Assembly (NCBI RefSeq): GCF_003034915.1
Contig: NZ_PZJX01000015.1
Coordinates: 1-64,000 of the forward strand
Origin: Mesorhizobium helmanticense
Lineage (GTDB): Bacteria; Pseudomonadota; Alphaproteobacteria; Rhizobiales; Rhizobiaceae
Length of the DNA stretch: 64,000 nt
Direction of reading: 5' to 3'
In this document: positions 1 to 10,376 of the stretch, piece after piece
Position numbering within the stretch: position 1 is the first letter of the stretch
Layout: the number at the start of each line of letters is the position of its first letter
Notes under the pieces: generated by a model
Seen by the model: only the letters and a program-made list of their open reading frames with translations
What the model was told of the DNA's origin: nothing
Databases searched by the model: none
Made by a program: the position numbers and the translations under genes

Positions 1-416
1 AGCTGGTTGTAGACGATGTTGCCGATCGAGGCCGGATGCATGCCCTCGGCATCCTTCAGCGGATGCACCGCCGCCTGCAACGTCTTGACCGGGATATGCG
101 CCGGCACCGGCCGCTGGATGATGATGCCGGTGACGCGCGGATCGGCGTTCAGCCCATGGATCGCCGCTTCCAGTTCACCGGCCGTGATGTCGGCGGGAAA
201 GCGCCGCTCCTCAAAGGCGATGCCGGCCAGTGCCGCCTTGGCGCGCTGGTTGCGCACATAGACGTCCACCGCGGCAGTGTCGCCGACGGTGATCGACACA
301 AGCTTGGGCGGAAAACCTTCGGCAGTCGCAATCACCGCGTCTTCGCGCACGGCGGCGATGATGCGTTGGGCGACCGGGCCGCCCTTGAGATAGCGGCTGT
401 CGTCGGGCAGGGACAT
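1..416 (-). CDS. folD: FolD, methylenetetrahydrofolate dehydrogenase/cyclohydrolase, N-terminal part (cut by window edge)
   Basis: The minus strand reads from an ATG at 414-416 without a stop to base 1, giving about 138 residues that begin MSLPDDSRYLKGG. FolD is a bifunctional cytosolic enzyme that interconverts methylene-, methenyl- and formyl-tetrahydrofolate. Two stretches support the call: VYVRNQRAKAALAGI fits the region that carries the family's substrate-binding Tyr and catalytic Lys, and GIIIQRPVPAHI matches the conserved GxxVQxPLPxH motif. The C-terminal NADP-binding half lies outside the window. An intergenic gap of about 260 bases with a terminator separates it from the upstream transpeptidase, so it probably has its own promoter. 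Confidence 0.9.
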   Translation of the reverse strand, partial: MSLPDDSRYLKGGPVAQRIIAAVREDAVIATAEGFPPKLVSITVGDTAAVDVYVRNQRAKAALAGIAFEERRFPADITAGELEAAIHGLNADPRVTGIIIQRPVPAHIPVKTLQAAVHPLKDAEGMHPASIGNIVYNQ

Positions 417-550
417 GGATGTCTGGCCTTTGTCTTGAAGCATTGCCGCCGACATAGCAAAAGAGCAGGCAAAAGGCAGCGGGAAAAGCGAACCGATGTG
501 CCTCGCGTGCGACCTGCCGGCGCGGCCTGGCTTCACCATCATCCAGAAAC

Positions 551-581
551 GAAAAGGGCAGCGCGGTTTCCCGTGCTGCCC
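551..581 (-). terminator. Rho-independent terminator after the L,D-transpeptidase gene
   Basis: An 11-bp stem (556-566 with 571-581, one G:T wobble) closes a TTTC loop. Read on the minus strand it is followed by TTTT. It lies about 95 bases beyond the stop codon of the L,D-transpeptidase and before folD. Confidence 0.7.
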
Positions 582-675
582 TTTCGTGACTGACCGTATC
601 CCCACACGGCCCGTCCCCCGTTATCCCTATTCCAGAAATCTTGTGGACAGAATCACCGGTAAAAGCAACTGGAGA

Positions 676-1416
676 TTACATCACCACAACCGTGGTGCCA
701 ACATTGACCCGCTCATAGAGGTCGACGACGTCCTCGTTGCGCATGCGGATGCAGCCCGACGACACCGCGCCGCCGATCGTCCAGGGCTGGTTGGTGCCGT
801 GGATGCGGTATTCCGTCGAGCCGAGATAGAGCGCCCGCGCGCCGAGCGGATTTTCCATGCCGCCGGCGAGATAGGTCGGCAGGTAGCGGCCCTTGGCGGC
901 CTCGCGCTTGATCATCACCGCCGGCGGGCGCCAGTCCGGCCAGACGCGCTTGTTGGTGATCTTGTGGGTGCCCGACCATTCGAAGCCCGGCTTGCCGGTG
1001 CCGACGCCATAGCGCCGCGCCTTGCCGTTCTTCTCGACCAGATAGAGGAAATTCTGCGTCGTATCGATGACGATCGTGCCTGGCTTCTGCCCGCCGTCAT
1101 AGGCGACTTCCTGCGGCAGATAGAGCGGATTGATCTGCGGCCGCGCGACCATGCGCCTGGCCGGCGCCTGCACCGCTGCCGTGCGCAGCCGATCGGGTTG
1201 CGCTTGCCGCTGATAACGCCGCTGTGGCTGCACCTCCTGCCGGCTTTGCCGCACGATGCCCGGGGCGTGGCCGAGCTGCAGCACCCAGGGCGCCGAAAGG
1301 TCGGGGCTCACCACCACCGGCGGCCGGTCGGCATAGCGGTCATTGGCGCTGGAGGCGGTGACGCCGGCGGCAAGCATGGCCGCGGCGCCGAACAGGGAAA
1401 GGAACACTGACTTCAT
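676..1416 (-). CDS. L,D-transpeptidase (YkuD/ErfK family), secreted
   Basis: The product is 246 residues. It has a signal peptide at about 1-23, a low-complexity Pro/Gln/Arg-rich linker at about 35-95, and a YkuD catalytic domain at about 112-246. The catalytic signature is present: His206 in IHGTNQP and Cys222 in SSGCIRMRNED. Family members form 3-3 peptidoglycan cross-links or anchor proteins to peptidoglycan in the periplasm. I start at the ATG at 1414-1416 because the 18 extra upstream codons of the open frame would put basic residues before the signal peptide. The gene is monocistronic and followed by a terminator. Rhizobial genomes carry many paralogues, so the exact substrate role is open. 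Confidence 0.9.
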   Translation of the reverse strand: MKSVFLSLFGAAAMLAAGVTASSANDRYADRPPVVVSPDLSAPWVLQLGHAPGIVRQSRQEVQPQRRYQRQAQPDRLRTAAVQAPARRMVARPQINPLYLPQEVAYDGGQKPGTIVIDTTQNFLYLVEKNGKARRYGVGTGKPGFEWSGTHKITNKRVWPDWRPPAVMIKREAAKGRYLPTYLAGGMENPLGARALYLGSTEYRIHGTNQPWTIGGAVSSGCIRMRNEDVVDLYERVNVGTTVVVM

Positions 1417-1620
1417 CGGAACGCACCTTGATCGTCGAACACGCGGGGAAGCCCCCGATGGCGCGAGCATTGGCGCGAAGCCGCAACCGAAACATGAATC
1501 GGAATGCGTAAAATGCCGCTTTGTCAGTAAACCTTTTGGTGTGGTTACCGGCCGGTTCAGGAATCTGGTAAAGCCGGGGTAAAAGCAGCGCGAAGCCCAT
1601 TAACGAACGGATTTCTAGCG

Positions 1621-2259
1621 ATGGAAAATGAAAACACAGGCCTGCTCGCCGGTCCCGACGGTGTGAAGCGCTGCTTCTGGCACGGCAATCTGCCGGACTA
1701 TCTGCACTACCACGACCATGAATGGGGCCGGCCGGTCATTGATGATCGCAGGCTGTTCGAAAAGATCTGCCTCGAAGGCTTTCAGTCGGGCCTGTCTTGG
1801 CTGACCATATTGCGCAAGCGCGAGAATTTTCGCGCCGGCTTTGCAAACTTCGAGTTAGACAAGATCGCCGCCTTCACCGACAAGGATGTCGAGCGCCTGC
1901 TCGGCGATGCCGGCATCGTCCGCCACCGCGGCAAGATCGTCTCGACCATCAACAACGCCAAACGCGCCCGCGAAATGGTCGATGAATTCGGTTCGCTCGC
2001 CGCCTGGTTCTGGAAGTTCGAACCAGGCCCCGACGAGCGGCCCGCAATCGTCGACCTCGCCCATCTGCGCGCCAACCCGACCACGGCGGTCTCGGTGCGC
2101 ATTTCGAAGGAGTTGAAAAAACGCGGCTGGAGCTTTGTCGGCCCGACCACCGTCTACGCCTTCATGCAGGCGATGGGGCTGGTCAACGACCATCTCGAGG
2201 GCTGCGTCTGCCGGGTGCAGGTGGAGAAGGAACGAAAGGCATTCAAGCGGCCGAAATAA
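1621..2259 (+). CDS. tag: DNA-3-methyladenine glycosylase I
   Basis: The product is 212 residues. Tag excises N3-methyladenine from alkylated DNA as the first step of base excision repair. All four zinc ligands of the family can be placed: Cys18 in KRCFWH, His31 in YHDHEWG, and the His and Cys of NDHLEGC near the C-terminus. The stretches CLEGFQSGLSWLTILRKREN and RHRGKI match the helix-hairpin and base-recognition segments of the Escherichia coli enzyme. The gene stands alone. A palindromic repeat begins 11 bases after the stop. Confidence 0.93.
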   Translation: MENENTGLLAGPDGVKRCFWHGNLPDYLHYHDHEWGRPVIDDRRLFEKICLEGFQSGLSWLTILRKRENFRAGFANFELDKIAAFTDKDVERLLGDAGIVRHRGKIVSTINNAKRAREMVDEFGSLAAWFWKFEPGPDERPAIVDLAHLRANPTTAVSVRISKELKKRGWSFVGPTTVYAFMQAMGLVNDHLEGCVCRVQVEKERKAFKRPK

Positions 2260-2269
2260 GCTTCCTTTG

Positions 2270-2416
2270 CCTTCTCCCCTTGTGGGAGAAGGTGGCCGAG
2301 CGAAGCTCGATCGGATGAGGGGTGTTCCAGGGAACGCCGACGCCTCATTTCTTCCAGCACCCCTCAACCGTCTCGGCGCTGCGCGCCGATCCACCTTCTC
2401 CCACAAGGGGAGAAGG
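2270..2416. repeat. Rhizobial-type palindromic intergenic repeat with 26-bp perfect inverted ends
   Basis: The segment 2270-2295 is repeated exactly in inverted orientation at 2391-2416. Each arm is itself a hairpin (an 8-bp CTTCTCCC/GGGAGAAG stem). The right half (2371-2416) recurs with few changes at 4712-4757, so this is a dispersed family and not a simple terminator. Such mosaic palindromes are common between genes in rhizobia. Confidence 0.8.
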
Positions 2417-2429
2417 AGAAGGCCGGCGC

Positions 2430-2630
2430 TCAAACGCCGCCGGCGCCGGCGAGAAAGAGGCCGGCGACGATCGCCGCCACCGTGGCCAGGGCGGGATAGA
2501 TCACCAACAGGCCGGTCATCAGCGCATCGCGCATGGTCGGGCCTCGGCGTTCTTCAACTGCGGCCTCGAACGGACCCGCGGGCAGCGCGCGAGCAGAGCT
2601 GTCGATGTCTGTTCCTTGTGCCGTGGTCAT
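2430..2630 (-). CDS. Small single-pass membrane protein, function unknown
   Basis: A 66-residue open frame starts at the ATG at 2628-2630 (MTTAQGTDIDSSARALP). The first 35 residues are polar. Residues about 38-64 form one hydrophobic segment (LLVIYPALATVAAIVAGLFL) near the C-terminus. I do not recognise a family. The frame is open further upstream to 2849, but that extension is basic, low-complexity sequence and is not convincing. The stop lies 14 bases beyond the palindromic repeat, which may have moved the 3' end. It could be non-coding. Confidence 0.45.
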   Translation of the reverse strand: MTTAQGTDIDSSARALPAGPFEAAVEERRGPTMRDALMTGLLVIYPALATVAAIVAGLFLAGAGGV

Positions 2631-2914
2631 TGCCGGAACCCTTTGTTTCGGCGCACTTATCGGCCCTGATTGTGTCTGCACGATGCCGCGCTGATGGCGG
2701 AATTGTTTCCTTTTTGGCGCGATTTGTTTCGCAAGTGCCCTAAGCGTTTCGAAATTACTAATCACTGCAATTGGCCTCAATGTCCCTAGCCGCTTGGCCG
2801 CCCCGGCAGTGGATGAGCCAGAAGAAGTTGCCAACCCTTGCCGCACCAAGCCGCATCGGTTAGGAAACGCGCGCTCGCAACAAGTCAGTTTTACCTAGCA
2901 AAAAGACCCATCCC

Positions 2915-4513
2915 ATGGCCGACAAATCGGAAAAGACCAAAGCGCGGCTGCCGCGCGGCTTTGCCGACCGCAGCGCCGACGACATCCGTGCCGTCGAGAA
3001 GATGATGGCGACGATCCGTGGCGTCTACGAACTCTATGGCTTCGAGCCGGTCGAGCAGCCGCTGATCGAATACACCGACGCGCTGGGCAAGTTCCTGCCC
3101 GACCAAGACCGGCCGAACGAAGGCGTCTTCTCCTTCCAGGACGATGACGACCAGTGGCTGTCGCTGCGCTACGACCTGACGGCGCCGACGGCGCGTTTCG
3201 TCGCCGAGAACTACGAGCGCCTGCCGAAACCCTATCGCAGCTATCGCTCCGGCTGGGTGTTCCGCAATGAAAAGCCCGGTCCCGGCCGCTTCCGCCAGTT
3301 CATGCAGTTCGATGCTGACACGGTGGGTGCACCGAGCGTGGCCGCGGACGCCGAGATGGCGATGATGATGGCCGACGTCATGGAAGCGCTCGGTATCAAG
3401 CGCGGCCAATACGTTGTGCGATTTAGCGATCGCCGTATTTGGGACGGAGTTCTTGAAGCAATAGGACTAGCTTCGGAGCATACTGTCACTCGTCGCCTCA
3501 CTGTGTTGAGGGCAATCGACAAACTTGATCGCGTCGGCTTGGAAGGGGTCGAAGAACTACTTGGCCCTGGTCGAGCCGATGAGAGCGGGGATTTTACGAA
3601 GGGCGCCGGGCTTAAGTCCGAACAGATATTGGCCATTATGAGTCTTCTTCACGGCAGTGAAATTGATAGGATGGCGTACTCGGGGGAGGTCATTTTTTCT
3701 GGTGCAAGTGAGGCCGGCCCCTTGCATATGAAGATGGCTTTCAGTGAAGACTCTGCCTTTATGAACAATTTGAGGGCGCTAAGTTCAAAATTTTCGATAA
3801 ATGAGAACTTTTCAACTGGCTTGGAAAGTCTGGAGACTATCGAAAAGCTAGTTAGAACAAGTGGGTATGGTGCGGATAGAATTCGCATCGATGGAACGGT
3901 GGTGCGCGGCCTCGAGTATTACACCGGCCCGGTCTATGAGGCCGAGCTTCTGGCCGAGATCCCCAATGAGGACGGCCAGATTGTCCGTTTCGGTTCCGTC
4001 GGCGGTGGTGGTCGTTATGACGGCCTCGTCTCGCGCTTCCGTGGTGAACCGGTGCCGGCGACCGGCTTTTCCATCGGCGTCTCGCGGCTGATGACCGCGC
4101 TGAAGAACCTCGGCAAGCTCGACACGTCGGATGTGATCGCACCGGTCGTCGTGCTGGTGATGGACAAGGACACGGAAAGCCTCGGCCGCTACCAGAAGAT
4201 GGTGGCCGAGCTGCGCGCCGCCGGCATTCGCTCCGAAATGTATCTCGGCGGCGCCGGCATGAAGGCGCAGCTCAAATATGCCGACCGTCGCGGCAGCCCC
4301 GTCGCCATCATCCAGGGCGGCGACGAGCGCGCCAAGGGCGAGGTGCAGATCAAGGACCTGATCGAGGGCGCGCGGATGTCGGCCGAGATAGCGGACAATG
4401 CCGAATGGCGCGCTGCCCGGCCCGCGCAGGTGACGGTGGCGGAGAGTGAACTGGTCGGTGAGGTACGCAAAATACTCGCGGCGCAGGCCGAGGAGAGGGC
4501 ACGTGGCAAATAG
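2915..4513 (+). CDS. hisS: Histidyl-tRNA synthetase with a compositionally foreign interior
   Basis: The product is 532 residues, somewhat longer than the roughly 500 usual for rhizobial HisRS. It charges tRNA-His in the cytosol. Class II motif 2 is seen in [19 protein letters not shown]. The histidine motifs are RGLEYYTGP (about residue 331) and [12 protein letters not shown], and motif 3 is [11 protein letters not shown]. The C-terminal anticodon-binding domain follows from about residue 410. The oddity is nucleotides 3420-3890 (residues about 169-326, the insertion region between motif 2 and RGLEYYTG). A hand count gives about 49% G+C for 3421-3900, against 60-68% in sample flanking lines. 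That interior uses codons such as AGA, TTG, ATA and CTA that are rare in the flanks, while the reading frame stays intact. It heads a hisS-hisZ-hisG run. Confidence 0.93.
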   Translation: MADKSEKTKARLPRGFADRSADDIRAVEKMMATIRGVYELYGFEPVEQPLIEYTDALGKFLPDQDRPNEGVFSFQDDDDQWLSLRYDLTAPTARFVAENYERLPKPYRSYRSGWVFRNEKPGPGRFRQFMQFDADTVGAPSVAADAEMAMMMADVMEALGIKRGQYVVRFSDRRIWDGVLEAIGLASEHTVTRRLTVLRAIDKLDRVGLEGVEELLGPGRADESGDFTKGAGLKSEQILAIMSLLHGSEIDRMAYSGEVIFSGASEAGPLHMKMAFSEDSAFMNNLRALSSKFSINENFSTGLESLETIEKLVRTSGYGADRIRIDGTVVRGLEYYTGPVYEAELLAEIPNEDGQIVRFGSVGGGGRYDGLVSRFRGEPVPATGFSIGVSRLMTALKNLGKLDTSDVIAPVVVLVMDKDTESLGRYQKMVAELRAAGIRSEMYLGGAGMKAQLKYADRRGSPVAIIQGGDERAKGEVQIKDLIEGARMSAEIADNAEWRAARPAQVTVAESELVGEVRKILAAQAEERARGK

Positions 4514-4528
4514 AGGCCGCGTTCCTTC

Positions 4529-4688
4529 GCGCCCCCCTCTGTCCTGCCGGACATCTCCCCCACGAGGGGGGAGATCGGCTGCTTCGTCGATCTCGCTTTT
4601 CTTGCAACGTAGGCGATTGGCGAAAGCCGGCGCGACATCCGATCTCCCCCCTCGTGGGGGAGATGTCCGGCAGGACAGAGGGGGGCGC
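4529..4688. repeat. Long inverted repeat: two perfect 50-bp arms between hisS and hisZ
   Basis: Bases 4529-4578 are the exact reverse complement of 4639-4688, with a 60-base spacer. Each arm also contains a shorter palindrome (CTCCCCC/GGGGGAG). Transcribed from hisS, this would fold into a very stable hairpin. It is a second repeat type, distinct from the one at 2270-2416. Confidence 0.85.
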
Positions 4689-4711
4689 CGTAGAGCGCCT
4701 ACGTTCATCCG

Positions 4712-4757
4712 TCTTGGCGCTGCGCGCCAATCCACCTTCTCCCACACGGGGAGAAGG
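4712..4757. repeat. Half copy of the 2270-2416 repeat, just upstream of hisZ
   Basis: These 46 bases match 2371-2416 with only a few substitutions. The purine-rich run that ends the repeat (GAGAAGGGAAGGG, to 4763) lies 9 bases before the hisZ ATG at 4772, so the hisZ ribosome-binding site appears to be repeat-derived. Confidence 0.7.
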
Positions 4758-4771
4758 GAAGGGCGCCTGCA

Positions 4772-5893
4772 ATGACCTCCCGCTACCCCGCCATATCAGC
4801 CGACATCACCAGCCTCTTCGCGGCGCGCAACACCCATGCTGTCGAGGTCGCGGTGCTGCAGCCGGCCGACCCGTTCCTCGACATGGCCGGCGAGGATCTG
4901 CGTCGCCGCATCTTTCTCACCGAAAGCGAGACGGGAAAGACGCTGTGTCTCAGGCCCGAATTCACCATTCCCGTCTGCCTCGACCATATCAGCTCGCAGG
5001 CCGGCACGCCGCGCCGCTATTCCTATCTCGGCGAGGTCTTCCGCCAGCGCCGCGAAGGCGGCAATGAGTTCTTCCAGGCCGGCATCGAGGATCTCGGCGA
5101 TCGCGACACGGCCGCCGCCGACGCCCGCTCGTTGGCCGATGCGCATGCTTTGCTGTCGCTGGTGCTGCCGGACCAGGCCCTGACGATCACGCTGGGCGAC
5201 CAGACCATTTTCGAGGCGGTGCTGGCGGCACTCGGCCTGCCGCGTGGCTGGCGCATGCGGTTGGCGCGGGCCTTCGGTTCGGCGCCGATGCTGGAGGCGG
5301 CGTTGGCCGATCTCGCCAATCCACCACGCAATGGCCAGCTCTCCGGCCCTGTCGCGTCGCTTGTGCTGGACGGTGATCTGGAAGGCCTGTCGGCGCACAT
5401 CGCCGGCGGCATGGAGGAGGCCGGGTTGTCGGCGTCGGTCGGACGCGCGCCTGCCGACATTGCCCGGCGGCTGATCGAAAAGGCCGAACTGCGCAGCGTC
5501 AGGCTGTCGAACGAGGCGTTTTCGGCGCTGAAAACCTTTCTGGCGATCGACGTGCCGCTTGGCAGTGCTGCCCAGGCGCTCGAAGCCTTCGCATCGGGCG
5601 CCGGCCTTTCCCTCGGCGCGGCGCTGGAGAATTTCGCTGCCCGCGCCAGCGCAATTGCAACACACGGCCTGCCGGTCGAAAAAATCCGCTACGACGCCGC
5701 CTTCGGCCGTCCGCTCGATTACTACACCGGTCTCGTCTTCGAGATCGCGGCGGAAAATGGCGACCGGCCGCTGGTCGGCGGCGGCCGTTACGATCGCCTG
5801 CTGACGCTGCTTGGCGCGAAGACGCCGATCCCCGGCGTCGGCTTTTCCGTCTGGCTCGACCGCATCGAGGCGTTGCGGGAGAGGGCGCCATGA
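4772..5893 (+). CDS. hisZ: ATP phosphoribosyltransferase regulatory subunit
   Basis: The product is 373 residues and resembles the catalytic core of HisRS without its anticodon-binding domain. It retains [39 protein letters not shown] and GGGRYDRLL. HisZ binds short-form HisG to make the active, histidine-inhibited hetero-octamer that catalyses the first step of histidine biosynthesis. Its stop overlaps the hisG start (ATGA at 5890-5893), which indicates translational coupling. Immediate upstream sequence is repeat material, so expression may depend on read-through from hisS or on a promoter within the repeat region. Confidence 0.93.
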   Translation: MTSRYPAISADITSLFAARNTHAVEVAVLQPADPFLDMAGEDLRRRIFLTESETGKTLCLRPEFTIPVCLDHISSQAGTPRRYSYLGEVFRQRREGGNEFFQAGIEDLGDRDTAAADARSLADAHALLSLVLPDQALTITLGDQTIFEAVLAALGLPRGWRMRLARAFGSAPMLEAALADLANPPRNGQLSGPVASLVLDGDLEGLSAHIAGGMEEAGLSASVGRAPADIARRLIEKAELRSVRLSNEAFSALKTFLAIDVPLGSAAQALEAFASGAGLSLGAALENFAARASAIATHGLPVEKIRYDAAFGRPLDYYTGLVFEIAAENGDRPLVGGGRYDRLLTLLGAKTPIPGVGFSVWLDRIEALRERAP

Positions 5894-6588
5894 TCACGCT
5901 GGCGATCCCGTCGAAAGGCCGGCTGAAGGAGCAGGCGCTGGAGGTGCTGGCCAGAGCCGGGCTTGCCGTCAACCTGCCCGGCGACGAGCGCAAATACCGC
6001 GCCCGCATCGAAGGCGCCGAAAGCATCGAGGTGGCGTTCCTGTCGGCCTCCGAAATCGCCGGCGAGATCGGGCAGGGGACGGTCGATCTCGGCATCACCG
6101 GCGAGGACCTGTTGCGCGAGACCCTCGCCGACTGGGAGACGCGCGCCGAGATCGTTGCTCGCCTTGGTTTCGGCAATGCCGATGTGGTGGTGGCGGTGCC
6201 CGACATCTGGCTCGATGTCGATAGCATGGCCGATCTCGACGACGTCGCCGCAGATTTCCGCCAGCGTCACGGCAGGCGCCTCAGGATCGCCACCAAATAC
6301 TGGCGGCTGACCCAGCAATTCTTTTCGCAAAAGCACGGCATCCAGGTCTACCGTATTGTCGAAAGCCTGGGCGCCACCGAGGGTGCGCCGGCGGCGGGCC
6401 TGGCCGACGTCATCGTCGACATCACCACAACCGGCTCGACGCTGCGCGCCAATCATCTGAAAGTGCTGGGCGACGGTGTCGTCCTGCGGTCTGAGGCCTG
6501 TCTTGTGGCTTCGAGGAAGACGCGCGCGGCCGCCGACGAAGCTGTGTTGCGCGACATCGCCGCCAAAATGGCGTCGGTGGAGAGATAG
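5890..6588 (+). CDS. hisG: ATP phosphoribosyltransferase, short form
   Basis: The product is 232 residues, the length of the short HisG that lacks the C-terminal regulatory domain and needs HisZ. It condenses ATP with PRPP to give phosphoribosyl-ATP, committing flux to histidine. Seen motifs are [10 protein letters not shown] at the N-terminus, [23 protein letters not shown], and the PRPP-binding loop [16 protein letters not shown] (present here as [18 protein letters not shown]). It overlaps hisZ by four bases. A short stem followed by seven T's lies about 90 bases downstream. Confidence 0.95.
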   Translation: MITLAIPSKGRLKEQALEVLARAGLAVNLPGDERKYRARIEGAESIEVAFLSASEIAGEIGQGTVDLGITGEDLLRETLADWETRAEIVARLGFGNADVVVAVPDIWLDVDSMADLDDVAADFRQRHGRRLRIATKYWRLTQQFFSQKHGIQVYRIVESLGATEGAPAAGLADVIVDITTTGSTLRANHLKVLGDGVVLRSEACLVASRKTRAAADEAVLRDIAAKMASVER

Positions 6589-6677
6589 GTTGGCCTGAAC
6601 CACGGCATGTTTGTTCTTGCTTTGTGCCATCAGTTATGGTAGAGATTTCGGCACGGTGCTGATTTGCGCCCAAGGAT

Positions 6678-6700
6678 CCGCCCGCCGAGGCGGTTTTTTT
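6678..6700 (+). terminator. Short-stem terminator after hisG
   Basis: A CCGCC/GGCGG stem with a 6-base loop (6678-6693) is followed by seven T's (6694-6700). The stem is only 5 bp, so it is weak, but its position after the his genes and before a new promoter region fits. Confidence 0.55.
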
Positions 6701-6819
6701 ATTTCAGGTTCCGGCGGTTGCCGGCGCGACCTGGGTTCGAAACCCTGCCCACTACCATCGATGGGATTTCCACCACCTTGCCGGGCTGATAGGTTCGGCC
6801 GTCTGCGGAGGAGACGGCG

Positions 6820-8592
<1,773 letters not shown>

Positions 8593-8603
8593 GGGACACA
8601 GAA

Positions 8604-8635
8604 CAGTTCGCCGTTTCAGGGGAAACGGTGAACTG
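8604..8635 (+). terminator. Hairpin after the acyl-CoA synthetase gene
   Basis: A 14-bp stem (8604-8617 with 8622-8635, one wobble pair) closes an AGGG loop 12 bases after the stop codon. There is no immediate T run; CTCTTGTTTT follows about 10 bases on. It also lies downstream of the convergent reductase gene. Confidence 0.6.
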
Positions 8636-8734
8636 CTCGGTCTCTTGTTTTGAAGCAATTCCGGACGGGTTCACACTTTTCCCGGAATTGCGCCACCCTT
8701 GGCAGCAAGTCGCAGCATGGCCTTGTGCCGATCC

Positions 8735-9850
8735 TCAGGCCGCCGTCGGATAGTCTGTATAGCCCCTGGAGTTGCCGCCATAAAACGTCGCCTTGTCCGG
8801 GTCGTTCAGTTCGGCATTTCGCTTCAGGCGGCTGACGAGGTCGGGGTTGGCGATGAAAAGCTTGCCGAACGCGACGAGGTCGGCATAGCCGTCCGCGACG
8901 GCCTTCTCGGCCAGTTCCTTGTCGTAGCCATTGTTGACCAGCCAGGCGCCCTGTCCGCCGGCGTTGCGATAGGCGGCTTTGAGGTCCGCATAGTCGAACG
9001 GCTTGTCGCCCTGGCTGAAGTCGCGCGCGCCGCCGGTGGCGCCTTCGACGATATGGAGATAGGCAAGGTCGCGGTTGCCCAGGCCCGCCACCACATGGTT
9101 GAACAGCGGCTGCGGATCGGTATCCGAAGCGTCGTTGGCGGGCGTCACCGGCGACAGCCTGATCCCGGTCTTGCCAGCGCCGACAGCGCCTGTCACCGCG
9201 TCGACTACCTCAAACAGGAGGCGCGCCCGGTTTTCGATGGAACCGCCATAGTTGTCGTTGCGATGGTTGGTGCCCGAGCGCAGGAACTGGTCGATGAGAT
9301 ATCCATTGGCGCCATGGATCTCGACGCCGTCGAAACCCGCTTCTTCGATCGCCGCTTTGGCCGCACGGCGAAAATCTTCGACGATGCCAGGAAGTTCGGC
9401 TGCGTCGAGCGCGCGGGGCTCGGACGTCTCGACGAACTCGCCAATGCCGTCCGGCTTGACCAGATAGGTCTTGGATTTTGCCCTGATAGCGGACGGCGCC
9501 ACCGGCTTGCCGCCGCCGGGCTGCAGCGTGTTGTGCGAGATGCGCCCGACATGCCAGAGCTGGACCGCGATCTTGCCGCCGGCGGCATGAACGGCGTCCG
9601 TGACGCGCTTCCAGCCGGCAAGCTGGTCGGCGCCATAAAGGCCGGGCACGTCGGCATAGCCCTGGCCCTGATGGCTGATGGCGGTGGCTTCCGTTACGAT
9701 CAGCCCGGCCGTGGCGCGCTGGCTGTAATAGGTGACGGCGAGGTCGCCGGGCACCGCATTCGGAGAACGATTGCGCGTCAGCGGCGCCATGACGATGCGG
9801 TTCGCAAGCGCCAGGTCGCCAAGCCGCAGGGGGTCAAAGATGGTAGTCAT
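8735..9850 (-). CDS. nemA: Old yellow enzyme-type alkene reductase (N-ethylmaleimide reductase-like)
   Basis: The product is 371 residues, a single FMN-binding TIM barrel. Members reduce activated C=C bonds of unsaturated aldehydes, ketones, maleimides or nitro compounds using NAD(P)H. The evidence is IVMAPLTRNRS at the N-terminus, AVQLWHVGRISH, the substrate-anchoring His/Asn pair in VEIHGANGYLIDQF, RNDNYGGSIENRARLLFEV, and VAFGKLFIANPDL in the C-terminal phosphate-binding region. It lies 45 bases downstream of an ArsR-type regulator on the same strand, which suggests electrophile-responsive co-transcription. A glutathione transferase is divergent. The symbol is by family similarity only. 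Confidence 0.88.
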   Translation of the reverse strand: MTTIFDPLRLGDLALANRIVMAPLTRNRSPNAVPGDLAVTYYSQRATAGLIVTEATAISHQGQGYADVPGLYGADQLAGWKRVTDAVHAAGGKIAVQLWHVGRISHNTLQPGGGKPVAPSAIRAKSKTYLVKPDGIGEFVETSEPRALDAAELPGIVEDFRRAAKAAIEEAGFDGVEIHGANGYLIDQFLRSGTNHRNDNYGGSIENRARLLFEVVDAVTGAVGAGKTGIRLSPVTPANDASDTDPQPLFNHVVAGLGNRDLAYLHIVEGATGGARDFSQGDKPFDYADLKAAYRNAGGQGAWLVNNGYDKELAEKAVADGYADLVAFGKLFIANPDLVSRLKRNAELNDPDKATFYGGNSRGYTDYPTAA

Positions 9851-9895
9851 GAGAAATGCCTTTCATGCATTTGTGGGGGCAGTGGGGGAGGATGG

Positions 9896-10198
9896 TCAGA
9901 GATCGGACAAGGCGACCTGAAAGGCGGCGATGGTTTCTTCGTTGCGCTTGTAGAACACCCATTGGCCGACCCGCCGCGTGTTAACGAGGTCGGCTGACGC
10001 CAGCGTCGCCAGATGCGCCGAAACACTGGACTGCGCCAGGCCGCGACGTTCGAACTGGCTGGCGCACACGCCCATCTCAAGCGGATGCGCCTGCTCGGCG
10101 AAGTGCCGTTCAGGCTCCTTCAGCCACGCCAGGACATCACGTCGAAACGGGTGCGCCAGCGCCTTCAATATGATGTCGTGGTCCATCTTTACCTGCAT
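9896..10198 (-). CDS. ArsR-family winged-helix transcriptional regulator
   Basis: The product is 100 residues from the ATG at 10196-10198 (MQVKMDHDIILKALAHPFRR); the Met four codons later is equally possible. The winged-helix fold is clear: ILKALAHPFRRDVLAWL, then the recognition helix region GLAQSSVSAHLATLASADLV, then a wing with RRVGQWVFYKRNE. A Cys (GVCASQFERRG) sits just before the recognition helix, but no CxC metal site is visible, so an organic or thiol-reactive signal is possible. It probably represses itself, the downstream OYE reductase and perhaps the divergent glutathione transferase. Confidence 0.85.
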   Translation of the reverse strand: MQVKMDHDIILKALAHPFRRDVLAWLKEPERHFAEQAHPLEMGVCASQFERRGLAQSSVSAHLATLASADLVNTRRVGQWVFYKRNEETIAAFQVALSDL

Positions 10199-10207
10199 CG
10201 ATCTCAA

Positions 10208-10223
10208 CCGATATATAGATCGG
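10208..10223. promoter_or_regulatory. Candidate ArsR-type operator
   Basis: The inverted repeat CCGAT-N6-ATCGG lies 10 bases upstream of the arsR start, in the gap shared with the divergent glutathione transferase. Position and symmetry fit autorepression. No binding data are available. Confidence 0.4.
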
Positions 10224-10376
10224 GAAGAGACGATATCGCAGGAAATCCATCCCATTCTTGAGGGCGATCGGAGAAAAGTTGCCGCCCCATATGGCAACGG
10301 GGCCGGAATAATTGTCGGGAACTACGCCGGTCGTTCGTCCTTTGAAGGCGCAACAACCCGAACACCGGAGCCTCCA

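Noticed and set aside
36..1410. Plus-strand frames of 185 and 304 codons at the left edge.
   Set aside because: They are antisense to folD and the L,D-transpeptidase, both of which show clear catalytic motifs.
3410..3895. An insertion sequence or intron inside hisS as the cause of the AT-rich interior.
   Set aside because: The frame is continuous, the translation still fits HisRS, and no inverted ends, direct repeats or transposase are present. Domain replacement fits better.
6731..6757. tRNA-like 3' end: a CTGGG-TTCGAAA-CCCTG arm followed by CCCACTACCA.
   Set aside because: The T-stem has a mismatch, the acceptor is one base short for a CCA end, and no matching 5' acceptor (TAGTGGG), D-arm or anticodon arm is found upstream; a terminator occupies that space. 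At most it is a tRNA remnant.
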